The notes beneath the pieces were generated by a model that saw nothing but the letters and a program-made list of their open reading frames with translations, did not search any database and had not been told where the DNA came from. The position numbers and the translations under genes were made by a program. A DNA stretch of 64,000 bases from an uncultured Geobacteraceae bacterium (GTDB taxonomy: Bacteria > Desulfobacterota > Desulfuromonadia > Desulfuromonadales > Geopsychrobacteraceae), in assembly GCA_937958075.1 (NCBI GenBank), contig CALFFB010000009.1:29551-93550 (forward strand). Direction: 5' to 3'. Each line of letters begins with the position of its first letter. Within the stretch, counting starts at the first letter, position 1. This document shows, one piece after another, positions 8,039 to 16,780 of this stretch.

Positions 8039-8635
8039 ATGGCCCTGGTACCAATGGTTGTAGAAGACAGCGGGCGCGGGGAGCGGGCGTATGACATTTA
8101 TTCCCGACTGCTGAAGGATCGGATTATTTTCCTCTCGGGCGCTGTGGAAGATCATATGGCGAATCTGATCATCGCCCAGATGCTGTTTCTGGAGTCGGAA
8201 GACCCTGATCGTGACATTCATTTATACATCAACTCGCCTGGTGGTGTTGTCACCGCCGGCATGGCCATCTATGACACCATGCAGTACCTGAAATCGCCGG
8301 TCTCGACCATCTGTGTCGGTCAGGCGGCGAGCATGGGAGCCATTCTGCTGGCGGCTGGAGAGCCCGGCAAGCGCTACGCCTTGCCCCATGCGCGAATCAT
8401 GGTGCATCAGCCCCTGGGCGGTTTTCAGGGGCAGGCCACGGATATCAGCATTCATGCTAAAGAAATTCTGCGAATGCGCGAAACGTTAAATGAGCTTCTG
8501 GCTCGGCATACGGGACAAAGTGTCGACAAGATCGCCCAGGACACAGAGCGGGACTTCTTCATGAGTAGCGAAAGCGCCCGGTCTTATGGTATTATCGACG
8601 ACATTGTTAAGAGGAAAGTCAGTTTGCAGAAATAA
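8039..8635 (+). CDS. clpP: ATP-dependent Clp protease proteolytic subunit
   Basis: A 198-residue serine protease, the standard ClpP size. The catalytic triad is visible as Ser98 (GQAASMGA), His123 (MVHQPLGG) and Asp172 (ERDFFMS). ClpP forms a tetradecameric chamber that degrades proteins unfolded by ClpX or ClpA. It lies between tig and clpX with tight spacing, so the three are very probably co-transcribed. Confidence 0.98.
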   Translation: MALVPMVVEDSGRGERAYDIYSRLLKDRIIFLSGAVEDHMANLIIAQMLFLESEDPDRDIHLYINSPGGVVTAGMAIYDTMQYLKSPVSTICVGQAASMGAILLAAGEPGKRYALPHARIMVHQPLGGFQGQATDISIHAKEILRMRETLNELLARHTGQSVDKIAQDTERDFFMSSESARSYGIIDDIVKRKVSLQK

Positions 8636-8649
8636 TGGAGGAGTCATAC

Positions 8650-9897
8650 GTGAGTTCTAAAGAAGAAAACGGCCATCTGACCTGTTCGTTTTGCGGGAAA
8701 TCTCAGGAAGAAGTCAGAAAGCTTATCGCAGGCCCGACAGTATATATCTGCGACGAGTGTATCGAGTTGTGTAATGACATCATCGACGAAGAGGCGCGTC
8801 TCGATCAAAAAGCCGGCAGCGGTGGCAAGCACCTGCCGAAGCCTTCTGAAATCAAAGATATCCTCGATGACTACGTGGTCGGTCAGGAACTCGCGAAAAA
8901 GGTTCTTTCCGTTGCCGTCTATAATCATTACAAGAGGGTTGAATATTCTGAAAACAATACGGATATCGAGATTCAAAAGAGCAATATCCTGCTGCTGGGC
9001 CCGACCGGCAGCGGCAAGACTCTGCTGGCGCAAACCCTGGCCAAGGTTCTTGATGTGCCCTTTACCATTGCCGATGCGACCAATTTGACGGAAGCCGGCT
9101 ATGTTGGCGAGGATGTTGAAAACATCATCTTGAGTCTGCTGCAGGCGGCCGACTATGATCTTGAAAAGGCGCAGAAGGGGATCATCTATATTGATGAGGT
9201 CGATAAAATTGCCCGCAAGTCGGAATCGCCATCCATTACCCGTGATGTCTCAGGTGAGGGGGTGCAGCAGGCACTGCTGAAGATTATCGAGGGTACTACC
9301 GCCAGCGTCCCACCCAAGGGAGGGCGCAAGCATCCCCAACAGGAATTCCTCAAGGTTGATACCTCCAATATCCTCTTTATCTGTGGAGGTGCCTTTTCCG
9401 GACTGGAAAAAATTATCAATAAGCGTATCGGCTCGAAGGTCATGGGCTTCGGCGCTGAAGTCCGCTCCATCAAAGAGGAGAGCCTGGGGGCACTGCTCAC
9501 CAAGATCCAACCGGCGGATCTGCTCAAATACGGCCTGATACCTGAGTTCGTCGGCCGGATTCCGGTGATTGCAACCTTGAGCGAACTGGATGAAGCCGCC
9601 CTGATTCAGATTTTGCGTGAGCCGAAAAATGCCCTGATCAAACAGTATCAACGCCTGTTTGACATGGAAGATGTCAGCCTCAAGTTTACCGACGGGGCCC
9701 TGGTCGCTGTTGCCAGGGAGGCCCTCACCCGTAAAACGGGAGCTCGTGGTTTGCGCGCCATTCTGGAAAATTCCATGTTGGAAGTCATGTACGACATCCC
9801 CTCGCAGGACCGGGTCCGGGAAGTTGTGATCAATGAAGAGGTCATTTCCAAAGGAGCCAAACCCTTAATTATCTATGATGTGGCTGAAAGCGCATAA
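8650..9897 (+). CDS. clpX: ATP-dependent Clp protease ATP-binding subunit ClpX
   Basis: A 415-residue AAA+ unfoldase. The N-terminal zinc-binding domain has Cys12, Cys15, Cys34 and Cys37. Walker A is GPTGSGKT at 117-124, Walker B is IIYIDEVDK, and the [22 protein letters not shown] region and [12 protein letters not shown] are ClpX signatures. An in-frame ATG lies at 8635, but it is part of the ribosome site; GGAGGAG at 8637-8643 points to the GTG at 8650, which gives the family N-terminus. Confidence 0.96.
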   Translation: MSSKEENGHLTCSFCGKSQEEVRKLIAGPTVYICDECIELCNDIIDEEARLDQKAGSGGKHLPKPSEIKDILDDYVVGQELAKKVLSVAVYNHYKRVEYSENNTDIEIQKSNILLLGPTGSGKTLLAQTLAKVLDVPFTIADATNLTEAGYVGEDVENIILSLLQAADYDLEKAQKGIIYIDEVDKIARKSESPSITRDVSGEGVQQALLKIIEGTTASVPPKGGRKHPQQEFLKVDTSNILFICGGAFSGLEKIINKRIGSKVMGFGAEVRSIKEESLGALLTKIQPADLLKYGLIPEFVGRIPVIATLSELDEAALIQILREPKNALIKQYQRLFDMEDVSLKFTDGALVAVAREALTRKTGARGLRAILENSMLEVMYDIPSQDRVREVVINEEVISKGAKPLIIYDVAESA

Positions 9898-9926
9898 CCA
9901 CGGATAATAAATTGATCTTTACCCTG

Positions 9927-9961
9927 GAGCGCAGCAACGGTGAGTTGCTGCGCTCTTTCTC
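9927..9961 (+). terminator. Terminator-like hairpin between clpX and lon
   Basis: GAGCGCAGCAAC pairs perfectly with GTTGCTGCGCTC (9944-9955) around a five-base loop, followed by TTTCTCT. The T-tract is interrupted, so it may attenuate rather than fully stop read-through into lon. Confidence 0.75.
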
Positions 9962-9982
9962 TATCTTGTGTAGGACATGGTC

Positions 9983-12334
9983 ATGTCGGAGAAGGAACCG
10001 TTATCGCAACAGCAGGTCTATCCCCTGCTGCCTTTACGGGATATCGTTGTTTTTCCATATCTCGTCACTCCTCTGTTTGTCGGTCGCAGTCATTCCATAG
10101 GCGCTTTGGAAAAAGCCGCTGCGGATAATACCCGCCTGATTTTTTTAACAACCCAGAAAGATCCCAAGCAGGAACATCCTGAAGCGGATGATCTCTATGC
10201 TGTCGGTACGCTCTGTAAGCTGATTCAACTGCTGAAGTTGCCGGATGGCACCGTCAAGGTCATGGTCGAAGGGTTGCGACGGGGCAAAATTGTGGCCATG
10301 GAGACCCGGGATCAGTTGAGCCGGGTCAGGGTCGTGCCTTTGCCGGATGAACAGACGGAATCGCCGGAACTGGCTGCTGTCATGCGCACGATCAACAGCA
10401 CCTTTGAAAAATACGCATCCCTGAGCAAAAAGGTGCCGGCGGAAGTCTCTGCCATGGTGTCCGGCATCACAGACCCCTCACGACTGGCGGATGTGGTCGC
10501 CGGGCAGCTTCATGTGCCCATACCCGACAAGCAGGAACTGCTGGAACAGCTCGATCCTGTTCGCCGCCTGGAGCATCTTCTGGTTCTGCTGGAACAGGAA
10601 ATTGAGATTCTGCAGATTGAGAGTCGCATCCGCAGCCGGGTAAAAAGTCAGATGGAGCGCACGCAGCGTGAATATTATCTCAATGAGCAGATGCGGGCCA
10701 TTCAGAAGGAACTTGGCACCCAGGATGAGTTCAAGCAGGAAATCATCGCTTTTGAGAAACAGGTTGAAAGTAAAAAACTGTCACCTGAAGCGCGCGACAA
10801 GGTTCTTGCAGAAATCCGTAAGCTGAAGATGATGCAGCCCATGTCCGCGGAAGCAACGGTTGTCCGTAATTATATTGAGTGGCTGCTCTCTCTGCCCTGG
10901 GACAAGGGTACACGTGATCGGCACAACCTGAAAAAAGCGCAGCAGATTCTTGACGAAGATCATTACGGCCTGGTCAAGGTCAAGGAGCGTGTTCTTGAGT
11001 ATCTCGCTGTACAGGCCCTGGTCCGTCAGATCAAGGGGCCGATCCTGTGTCTGGTCGGACCTCCCGGTGTCGGGAAAACATCCCTTGGCCAATCGATCGC
11101 CAAGGCCCTGCAACGCAAATTTATCCGTATCTCCCTGGGTGGTGTTCGTGATGAGTCTGAAATTCGTGGTCACCGGCGTACCTATATCGGTGCCATGCCG
11201 GGCAAGATTGTCCAGAGTCTGCGCAAGGCGGGCGTAAAAAATCCGGTCATCATGCTCGATGAAATCGACAAAATGAGCACCGATTTTCGCGGCGACCCTT
11301 CTTCCGCCCTCCTTGAGGTGCTGGATCCCGAACAGAACAACAGTTTCGTCGATCATTTCCTTGATGTCGAATACGACCTGTCCCAGGTTCTGTTTATTGC
11401 CACGGCCAACAGTCTGCACTCAATTCCCAGGCCTCTTCATGACCGGCTTGAGGTGATTCGGATTGAGGGGTACTCCGAAGAAGAAAAACAGCATATTGCC
11501 CGCCGCTATCTGATCAGGAAGCAGGTTGCGGCCCACGGCCTTAAAGAACAGCAGGTTAAAATATCAGATTCTGCTCTCCTTGAGGTGATTCGCCGTTACA
11601 CCCGGGAATCCGGCGTCCGCAATCTGGACCGGAGTATCGCCGCGATGATGCGCAAGCTGGCAAGAAGAGCGTTGACGGAAGGCAAGGGTAAAGCCTTTCG
11701 CATCAGTGACAGGCAGCTGGTCGCAATGCTGGGCGTTCCGCCCTACAAATATGGCGTACGGGAAGACAGGGATCAGGTCGGTCTGGCCACAGGTCTGGCC
11801 TGGACGGAAACCGGCGGCGAACTGTTAACGGTGGAGGTGGCCATTCTGCCGGGACAGGGAAAGCTGACCATCACCGGACATCTTGGAGAGGTCATGCGTG
11901 AATCAGCCGAGGCGGCAATGAGCTACATTCGTTCACGCTGGCAGGACCTGTCCCTCGACAAAAACTTTTATGCGACCCTGGATGTTCATTTGCACGTCCC
12001 GGAAGGAGCGGTGCCCAAAGACGGGCCCTCAGCCGGCATTACTATCGCCACTGCACTGGCTTCAGCACTGACCGGTCGTCCCGTCAGAAAAAATCTGGCG
12101 ATGACCGGCGAGATTACTCTGCGTGGCCGGGTGCTGGCCATTGGTGGACTAAAGGACAAGATTCTGGCCGCGCGCCGGGGTGGCATCCAGCAGGTGGTGA
12201 TCCCTGTGGACAATCAGAAAAACCTGTCTGATTTGCCTGCGGAACTGTTTAAAACTGTCGATGTTGTCACCGTGGCCCATATGGATGAGGTTCTTCGTCT
12301 GTCCCTGCTGGAGAAGGGCACCGCCGGGGATTGA
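9983..12334 (+). CDS. lon: ATP-dependent protease Lon
   Basis: A 783-residue AAA+ serine protease that removes misfolded and regulatory proteins. The LON substrate-binding domain ([23 protein letters not shown]) occupies about the first 200 residues, then a coiled coil, then the AAA+ module (Walker [29 protein letters not shown]), then the protease domain. Its Ser-Lys dyad is Ser683 in KDGPSAG and Lys726 in GGLKDK, separated by 43 residues as in E. coli Lon. ATG 9977 is also possible, but AGGA is seven bases from ATG 9983. The downstream HU gene repeats the lon-hupB order of E. coli. Confidence 0.96.
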   Translation: MSEKEPLSQQQVYPLLPLRDIVVFPYLVTPLFVGRSHSIGALEKAAADNTRLIFLTTQKDPKQEHPEADDLYAVGTLCKLIQLLKLPDGTVKVMVEGLRRGKIVAMETRDQLSRVRVVPLPDEQTESPELAAVMRTINSTFEKYASLSKKVPAEVSAMVSGITDPSRLADVVAGQLHVPIPDKQELLEQLDPVRRLEHLLVLLEQEIEILQIESRIRSRVKSQMERTQREYYLNEQMRAIQKELGTQDEFKQEIIAFEKQVESKKLSPEARDKVLAEIRKLKMMQPMSAEATVVRNYIEWLLSLPWDKGTRDRHNLKKAQQILDEDHYGLVKVKERVLEYLAVQALVRQIKGPILCLVGPPGVGKTSLGQSIAKALQRKFIRISLGGVRDESEIRGHRRTYIGAMPGKIVQSLRKAGVKNPVIMLDEIDKMSTDFRGDPSSALLEVLDPEQNNSFVDHFLDVEYDLSQVLFIATANSLHSIPRPLHDRLEVIRIEGYSEEEKQHIARRYLIRKQVAAHGLKEQQVKISDSALLEVIRRYTRESGVRNLDRSIAAMMRKLARRALTEGKGKAFRISDRQLVAMLGVPPYKYGVREDRDQVGLATGLAWTETGGELLTVEVAILPGQGKLTITGHLGEVMRESAEAAMSYIRSRWQDLSLDKNFYATLDVHLHVPEGAVPKDGPSAGITIATALASALTGRPVRKNLAMTGEITLRGRVLAIGGLKDKILAARRGGIQQVVIPVDNQKNLSDLPAELFKTVDVVTVAHMDEVLRLSLLEKGTAGD

Positions 12335-12382
12335 AAAAATGCAGTCGAGGCTGACAAAGCCCGATAATGCGGGAAAAAGAGC

Positions 12383-12412
12383 TTGACTCTATTTTGACGA
12401 ACCTGATATACC
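12383..12412 (+). promoter_or_regulatory. Sigma-70-like promoter of the second HU gene
   Basis: TTGACT at 12383-12388, an 18-base spacer and TATACC at 12407-12412, 55 bases before the HU start. Confidence 0.65.
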
Positions 12413-12466
12413 TTAACCCGTTTTGAGCGACACCCTTTACATCAATTTTTTATGAGGAGGTATCCC

Positions 12467-12739
12467 GTGACAAAAGCGGATCTTGTCAATGAAATGGCAG
12501 CAAAAACTGGTATGCCAAAGACAGACGTTGAGACTGCTCTTAAAGCATTCACCGAGACTGTAACCGAAGCTCTGAAAAAAGGTGACAAGGTTGCAATGGT
12601 CGGCTTCGGGACATTCAGTGTTGGTGAGCGTGCCGCCCGTACCGGTCAGAATCCGCAAACTGGACAAAAAATTGAGATCGCAGCAGCCAAGGTTCCCAAA
12701 TTCAAGGCCGGCAAGGCCCTGAAAGACGCTGTTAACTGA
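12467..12739 (+). CDS. hup: DNA-binding protein HU
   Basis: A 90-residue HU with canonical features: [18 protein letters not shown], and the DNA-binding arm [15 protein letters not shown], ending in [12 protein letters not shown] dimers bend and compact DNA. The start is a GTG at 12467 placed seven bases after GAGGAGG; an upstream in-frame ATG at 12452 overlaps the ribosome site and is unlikely. It has its own promoter and lies directly downstream of lon. Confidence 0.96.
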   Translation: MTKADLVNEMAAKTGMPKTDVETALKAFTETVTEALKKGDKVAMVGFGTFSVGERAARTGQNPQTGQKIEIAAAKVPKFKAGKALKDAVN

Positions 12740-12761
12740 TAGCAGTAGATTATGAAATAAA

Positions 12762-12818
12762 GCAGGAAGCTGTAACGCTCCGTAAAATTCCCAGTCGGGC
12801 GTAACGCTTCCTGTTTTG
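12762..12818 (+). terminator. Probable terminator after the HU gene
   Basis: AGCAGGAAGCTGTAACGC and GCGTAACGCTTCCTG pair imperfectly across a loop of about 20 bases, followed by TTTTGTG. The long loop and short T-run make it weaker than a textbook terminator. Confidence 0.55.
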
Positions 12819-12823
12819 TGTGT

Positions 12824-12900
12824 GGGGCTGTAGTAGAGTCGGTTACAACGCCGGCCTGTCACGCCGGAGGTCGCGGGTTCAAGTCCCGTCAGCCCCGCCA
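12824..12900 (+). tRNA. tRNA-Asp (anticodon GTC), copy 1
   Basis: 77 nt including CCA. GGGGCTG pairs with CAGCCCC, and the anticodon arm is CCGGC-CTGTCAC-GCCGG, giving GTC. The D stem GTAG/CAAC carries an A-A mismatch at the 12-23 pair. The sequence is identical to the copy 160 bases downstream. Confidence 0.96.
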
Positions 12901-12983
12901 TTTTTTATAAACCGTGCAGTCCGCAGCGCGCATTTTTTGCTGCTGATGGATGTCGGCTGCCCGGTCAGCATTAAAGACCCATT

Positions 12984-13060
12984 GGGGCTGTAGTAGAGTC
13001 GGTTACAACGCCGGCCTGTCACGCCGGAGGTCGCGGGTTCAAGTCCCGTCAGCCCCGCCA
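12984..13060 (+). tRNA. tRNA-Asp (anticodon GTC), copy 2
   Basis: Identical over all 77 nt to the upstream copy, including the A12-A23 mismatch in the D stem. The flanks are unrelated apart from a few T residues after CCA, so only the gene itself is repeated. Confidence 0.96.
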
Positions 13061-13073
13061 TTTTACATCACAA

Positions 13074-13149
<76 letters not shown>

Positions 13150-13152
13150 AAT

Positions 13153-13190
13153 AAAAAAGCACCTGACCGTATATGATCAGGTGCTTTTTT
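13153..13190 (+). terminator. Rho-independent terminator, bidirectional
   Basis: AAAAAAGCACCTGA pairs with TCAGGTGCTTTTTT. It ends the tRNA-Asp/Asp/Val transcript and, because the sequence is symmetric, also faces the minus-strand response regulator that ends at 13258. Confidence 0.93.
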
Positions 13191-13257
13191 ATTTGGTGGG
13201 CCCTCTCGACATTGAGCAGAGACCTGGCTGATGCCTGCGCAGCGGTTGGCAGAGTCG

Positions 13258-13839
13258 TTAATTTTTAAGACCCATCGTCGAAGACATCAGTTTTTCAGCA
13301 CAATCGATCAGTTTGCTGCGCAGGGTGCGTGCCTTTTTTCTCAGCAGTTCAAAGGCGGCCTTCTGGTCGAGCTTGTGGCGTTCCATCAAGATGCCGACGG
13401 CAGTGCTGATGCGCCGATCACCTTTCAGAGCGCGCTCCAGTTGATGATTATGCGACAGCAGGGCCCGCAGTTCACGTGACCTGTAAATGCCGGTTTCTAT
13501 GGGTGGAATGAGCTGCTGAACGGTGACAGGCTTGACGAGATAGCCAATGCCGCCGACCGTGTTCACGACCACATCAACATGCTGCGGATCGCTGTAGGCC
13601 GATAAAAACAAGGTCGCTACCTGATGTTGATCACGCAGGATTTCGGCGAGTTCAAACCCTGACATCTCCGGCATGCAGATATCGACAATGGCTAAATCGA
13701 AAGCAGATGAGGCTGCCAGCTCGATGGCCTCCATTCCCGATTCTGCCGTTTTTACACCATATCCTGCCTGACGTAATCCTTCACCCATAGTTGCGAGCAG
13801 TTTTCGGTCATCATCGACAAAAAGAAGTTGTGCTTTCAT
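13258..13839 (-). CDS. Response regulator with C-terminal ANTAR RNA-binding domain
   Basis: A 193-residue protein. The receiver domain (residues about 1-120) has the acidic pocket FVDDD, the phosphoacceptor aspartate in AIVDICMPEM and the conserved lysine in YLVKPV. A short coiled coil leads to an ANTAR domain (ISTAVGILMERHKLDQKAAFELLRKKA). ANTAR proteins act by antitermination on nascent RNA with paired hexaloop hairpins, as in NasR, AmiR and EutV. The start at 13839 follows GGGGGACAG and gives the receiver N-terminus; the frame is open further upstream. No partner kinase is adjacent, though an orphan PAS histidine kinase lies 3 kb away. Confidence 0.9.
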   Translation of the reverse strand: MKAQLLFVDDDRKLLATMGEGLRQAGYGVKTAESGMEAIELAASSAFDLAIVDICMPEMSGFELAEILRDQHQVATLFLSAYSDPQHVDVVVNTVGGIGYLVKPVTVQQLIPPIETGIYRSRELRALLSHNHQLERALKGDRRISTAVGILMERHKLDQKAAFELLRKKARTLRSKLIDCAEKLMSSTMGLKN

Positions 13840-14343
13840 CTTCTGTCCCCCATGTGTGATTGATGTAAATGACGAGCTGCTTCCCTCCATGTGCCTGTAT
13901 ATCCGGCAAAAGTGCAGGGCAGGCTGTTCCATACGATTTATTGTCGGTTGTGCTTGACTCCTGCCAGCGGCGTGGTAGGGTTATATGATCTTAATGTGTT
14001 TTAATGGGCAGTGCGTTGATGAGCAAGATACTGCCCAGCCCCATTTGATGCGTCCCCCCCCAGGCTCAGCCCCCGCCTGAAATTTTAACCCTTTCAAACC
14101 CACTGATATTACCTAGCTCTGCGCGGTGAAGATGTGTTGATTCGGCTTCAGTCTGTTCTGTTGTCGTTTGCCGCAGAGCTGAAGAGATTCATTTCTGGCA
14201 GACAGTTTTTATTCTGATGGTTTTTGAAGATTATCAAAAACTATCAACATGTTCAATGGTTACAGTTTGGTTGTACCGTTCGTGTTGTGATAAATCTGCT
14301 CGCTATGTACGAAACTGCCTGACGAATAATAAAGGAGTCAAAG
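13840..14343. other. Intergenic region between the ANTAR regulator and the chemoreceptor
   Basis: About 500 bases with no convincing gene. It must hold the divergent promoters of the two flanking genes. Visible structure: GGGCAGT/ACTGCCC at 14006-14036 around a 17-base loop, and a hairpin at 14220-14241 with stem GTTTTTGA/TCAAAAAC and a six-base loop AGATTA. I could not place a confident sigma-70, sigma-54 or sigma-28 promoter. Confidence 0.5.
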
Positions 14344-16521
14344 ATGAAAAATCTGAAACTGGGAGTCAAGCTGATAGGGGGCTTTTCCCTCATCGCCCTT
14401 ATCGCCCTCATCATCGGTGCCATTGGCTGGAGCGGGGTAGATACTCTGGACAAGCACATCACCGAGATCGGCGAGATCCGTTTGCCGAGTATCGAGAGTC
14501 TGCTGTTGATCGAAAGGGATGCGGAAAGTATCAGGGGTGCACAGCGTACCCTGCTTAATCCCCGGTTAGAGCCTGAGGATCGTACCCGTCAATATGATTT
14601 TCTGGAAACGGCCATTAACAGCTACCAGGAGGCCTGGAAAGTTTATGAACCACTGCCGCAAACGGCAAAGGAAGCAGAGGTTTGGCAGCGTTTTGTACCC
14701 CTTTGGGAGCAATGGGAAGAGGGTAACAACGAATTTATTCGCCTGTCGCAGCGGTACGAAGGTACCGGTATCCTGAACCCGGTGCGGATGCTGTCTGATC
14801 TGCGACTTTTCCAGATCGAGACCTATCAGCTCCTCGGCCAGGTTGACAATCTCCTCAGCCGCAACCGCGCCTTGAGTGCCCCTGTCGACAGCAAGGCCGG
14901 CAGTTTCGGTGGCTGGAGTGCGCGCTTTCGTACCGACAACCAGCAGTTGAATACCCTTGTCAGCCAGACCGCCAGACAGCACGAAGAACTGTATCAGGCC
15001 ATTGCCCAGGTGGTGAATCAGGCACAATCCGGCAACCTCGATCAGGCGGTCAGCCTCAGGGACAGCCGGGTCATCCCGGCGGCGGAGAAACTGTTCACCC
15101 GGTTTGAGGAATTGCAGACCACCGCCGAACAGGCCCAGCAACGCTACGCCGCTGTTGAAAATTTCGCCATGGGCCCCTTGCAACAACAGCAGTCTGCCGC
15201 CTTTGAGCTGTTGACCGAGCTGGTGCACATCAATGAAGACGTCGTTACCTCAGCCGTTGCCGACGCCCATCACGAATCGGCTCTGGAGGAGATTGTTATT
15301 GTTGCCGGTACCGCTATCGGAGTCATTCTGGCGATGTTCCTCGGCGTCTTCATTACCCGCAGCCTGACGGTACCCGTCGGCAAAACCGTGGAGATGATCG
15401 AAGCTTTGGCCTCCGGCAACCTCGATTTACGCCTGAATTATGACCGCAAGGATGAGATCGGTCGCCTGGCCGACGCCATGGACGAGTTTGCCGATAATCT
15501 GCGTGATGAGGTTCTCGGTGCCTTTGAAAACCTGGCCAACGGTAATCTTACCTTTGAAGCCACCGGCCTGATCAAAGAGCCGCTGGCTCGTGCCAACGCT
15601 GCCCTGTGTGAACTGGTGACCCAGCTGCAGGTTGCCGGTGAACAGATTGCTTCCGGCAGCAGCCAGGTGTCCGACGCCAGCCAGGCCCTTTCCCAGGGGG
15701 CTACCGAGTCGGCCAGCTCTCTGGAGGAAATCAGCGCCTCCATGAATGAAATGTCCTCCCAGGTGCGCAGCAGCGCCGAAGGAGCCACCACCGCCAACCA
15801 GCTGGCTGAAGAATCAAAACAGACCGCGCAAAAAGGGGATCGGCAGATGGCGGAAATGGTTGCCGCCATGGAGGAGATCAACGCCGCCGGCCAGAATATT
15901 TCCAAGATCATCAAGGTGATTGACGAGATCGCCTTCCAGACCAACCTGCTGGCCCTGAATGCCGCTGTCGAAGCGGCCCGCGCCGGCCAGCACGGTAAAG
16001 GCTTTGCGGTGGTTGCCGAAGAAGTCCGCAACCTCGCCGCCCGCAGCGCCAAGGCCGCAGAAGAAACCTCCGAGCTGATCGAAGGCTCTGTTGCCCTGAC
16101 GGACAAGGGAAGCCAGATGGCCGGACAGACGGCCAGTGCCCTCAAGGATATCGTCAGTGGCGTGACCAAGGTCTCCGATCTCCTCGCGGAAATTGCTACC
16201 GCCAGCAACGAACAGGCCCAGGGCATCAGTGAAGTCAATACCGGTCTGGGACAGATCGACCAGGTAACGCAGCAGAATACCGCCAGCGCCGAGGAATGCG
16301 CGGCCGCATCCGAGGAACTGTCCGGACAGGCCGGTCAGATGCGTGAGATGCTGATGAAATTTGTTGTCAGAAAAGATGAAGGAGGGCAGCAGCTGCCGCC
16401 GCGTGCGACTGCTCCTCCTGTCCATCATGGTGGCCGCAGTGAAAAAAAGCCGGATAGCCAGAAGAAACTTCCGGCCAAACACGCCATTGCTCTTGATGAC
16501 GACGACTTCGGCAAGTTCTGA
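14344..16521 (+). CDS. Methyl-accepting chemotaxis protein
   Basis: A 725-residue transmembrane chemoreceptor. TM1 lies at about residues 8-29 and TM2 at about 316-338, enclosing a roughly 285-residue helical periplasmic sensor. A HAMP domain follows ([20 protein letters not shown]), then the cytoplasmic signalling helix bundle, whose hairpin tip contains [20 protein letters not shown] and [12 protein letters not shown] for CheA/CheW contact. The C-terminus is a flexible linker ending DDDDFGKF, a possible tether for CheR or CheB. The ligand is unknown. The start follows AAAGGAG. No other chemotaxis gene is present in the window. Confidence 0.95.
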   Translation: MKNLKLGVKLIGGFSLIALIALIIGAIGWSGVDTLDKHITEIGEIRLPSIESLLLIERDAESIRGAQRTLLNPRLEPEDRTRQYDFLETAINSYQEAWKVYEPLPQTAKEAEVWQRFVPLWEQWEEGNNEFIRLSQRYEGTGILNPVRMLSDLRLFQIETYQLLGQVDNLLSRNRALSAPVDSKAGSFGGWSARFRTDNQQLNTLVSQTARQHEELYQAIAQVVNQAQSGNLDQAVSLRDSRVIPAAEKLFTRFEELQTTAEQAQQRYAAVENFAMGPLQQQQSAAFELLTELVHINEDVVTSAVADAHHESALEEIVIVAGTAIGVILAMFLGVFITRSLTVPVGKTVEMIEALASGNLDLRLNYDRKDEIGRLADAMDEFADNLRDEVLGAFENLANGNLTFEATGLIKEPLARANAALCELVTQLQVAGEQIASGSSQVSDASQALSQGATESASSLEEISASMNEMSSQVRSSAEGATTANQLAEESKQTAQKGDRQMAEMVAAMEEINAAGQNISKIIKVIDEIAFQTNLLALNAAVEAARAGQHGKGFAVVAEEVRNLAARSAKAAEETSELIEGSVALTDKGSQMAGQTASALKDIVSGVTKVSDLLAEIATASNEQAQGISEVNTGLGQIDQVTQQNTASAEECAAASEELSGQAGQMREMLMKFVVRKDEGGQQLPPRATAPPVHHGGRSEKKPDSQKKLPAKHAIALDDDDFGKF

Positions 16522-16525
16522 GTAA

Positions 16526-16556
16526 CGGCAGCCCCCGGTTCATCCGGGGGCTGTTA
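16526..16556 (+). terminator. Hairpin after the chemoreceptor gene, probable terminator
   Basis: CAGCCCCCGG pairs with CCGGGGGCTG around a short loop. Only TTAGATCCCTT follows, so the U-tract is poor and termination strength is uncertain. Confidence 0.55.
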
Positions 16557-16780
16557 GATCCCTTGAACTCAACACGGGTCTGACTGATGGTCAACCGTTT
16601 GCCTGCGAGCAGCCGGAGATAGTGTCAGCCTTCTGCGCCATATGCGAATTATGAACATGACGTTGATTTTTCCCTGCCCCTTGCCTTGAAATACATCTAT
16701 ACTTGCCGCGCAGATAGGCTTGCATTGTCGTGAAATGATTATATTGTCATGCAATGAAGTTGCGCTGAAAGGGCAGGGTC

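Noticed and set aside
10781..11419. Minus-strand frame inside lon
   Set aside because: Antisense to the conserved AAA+ core of Lon, no motif.
12824..13060. Repeated tRNA-Asp as a mobile-element attachment site
   Set aside because: The two copies are complete tRNA genes with unrelated flanks and no integrase or cargo between them; simple gene duplication explains it.
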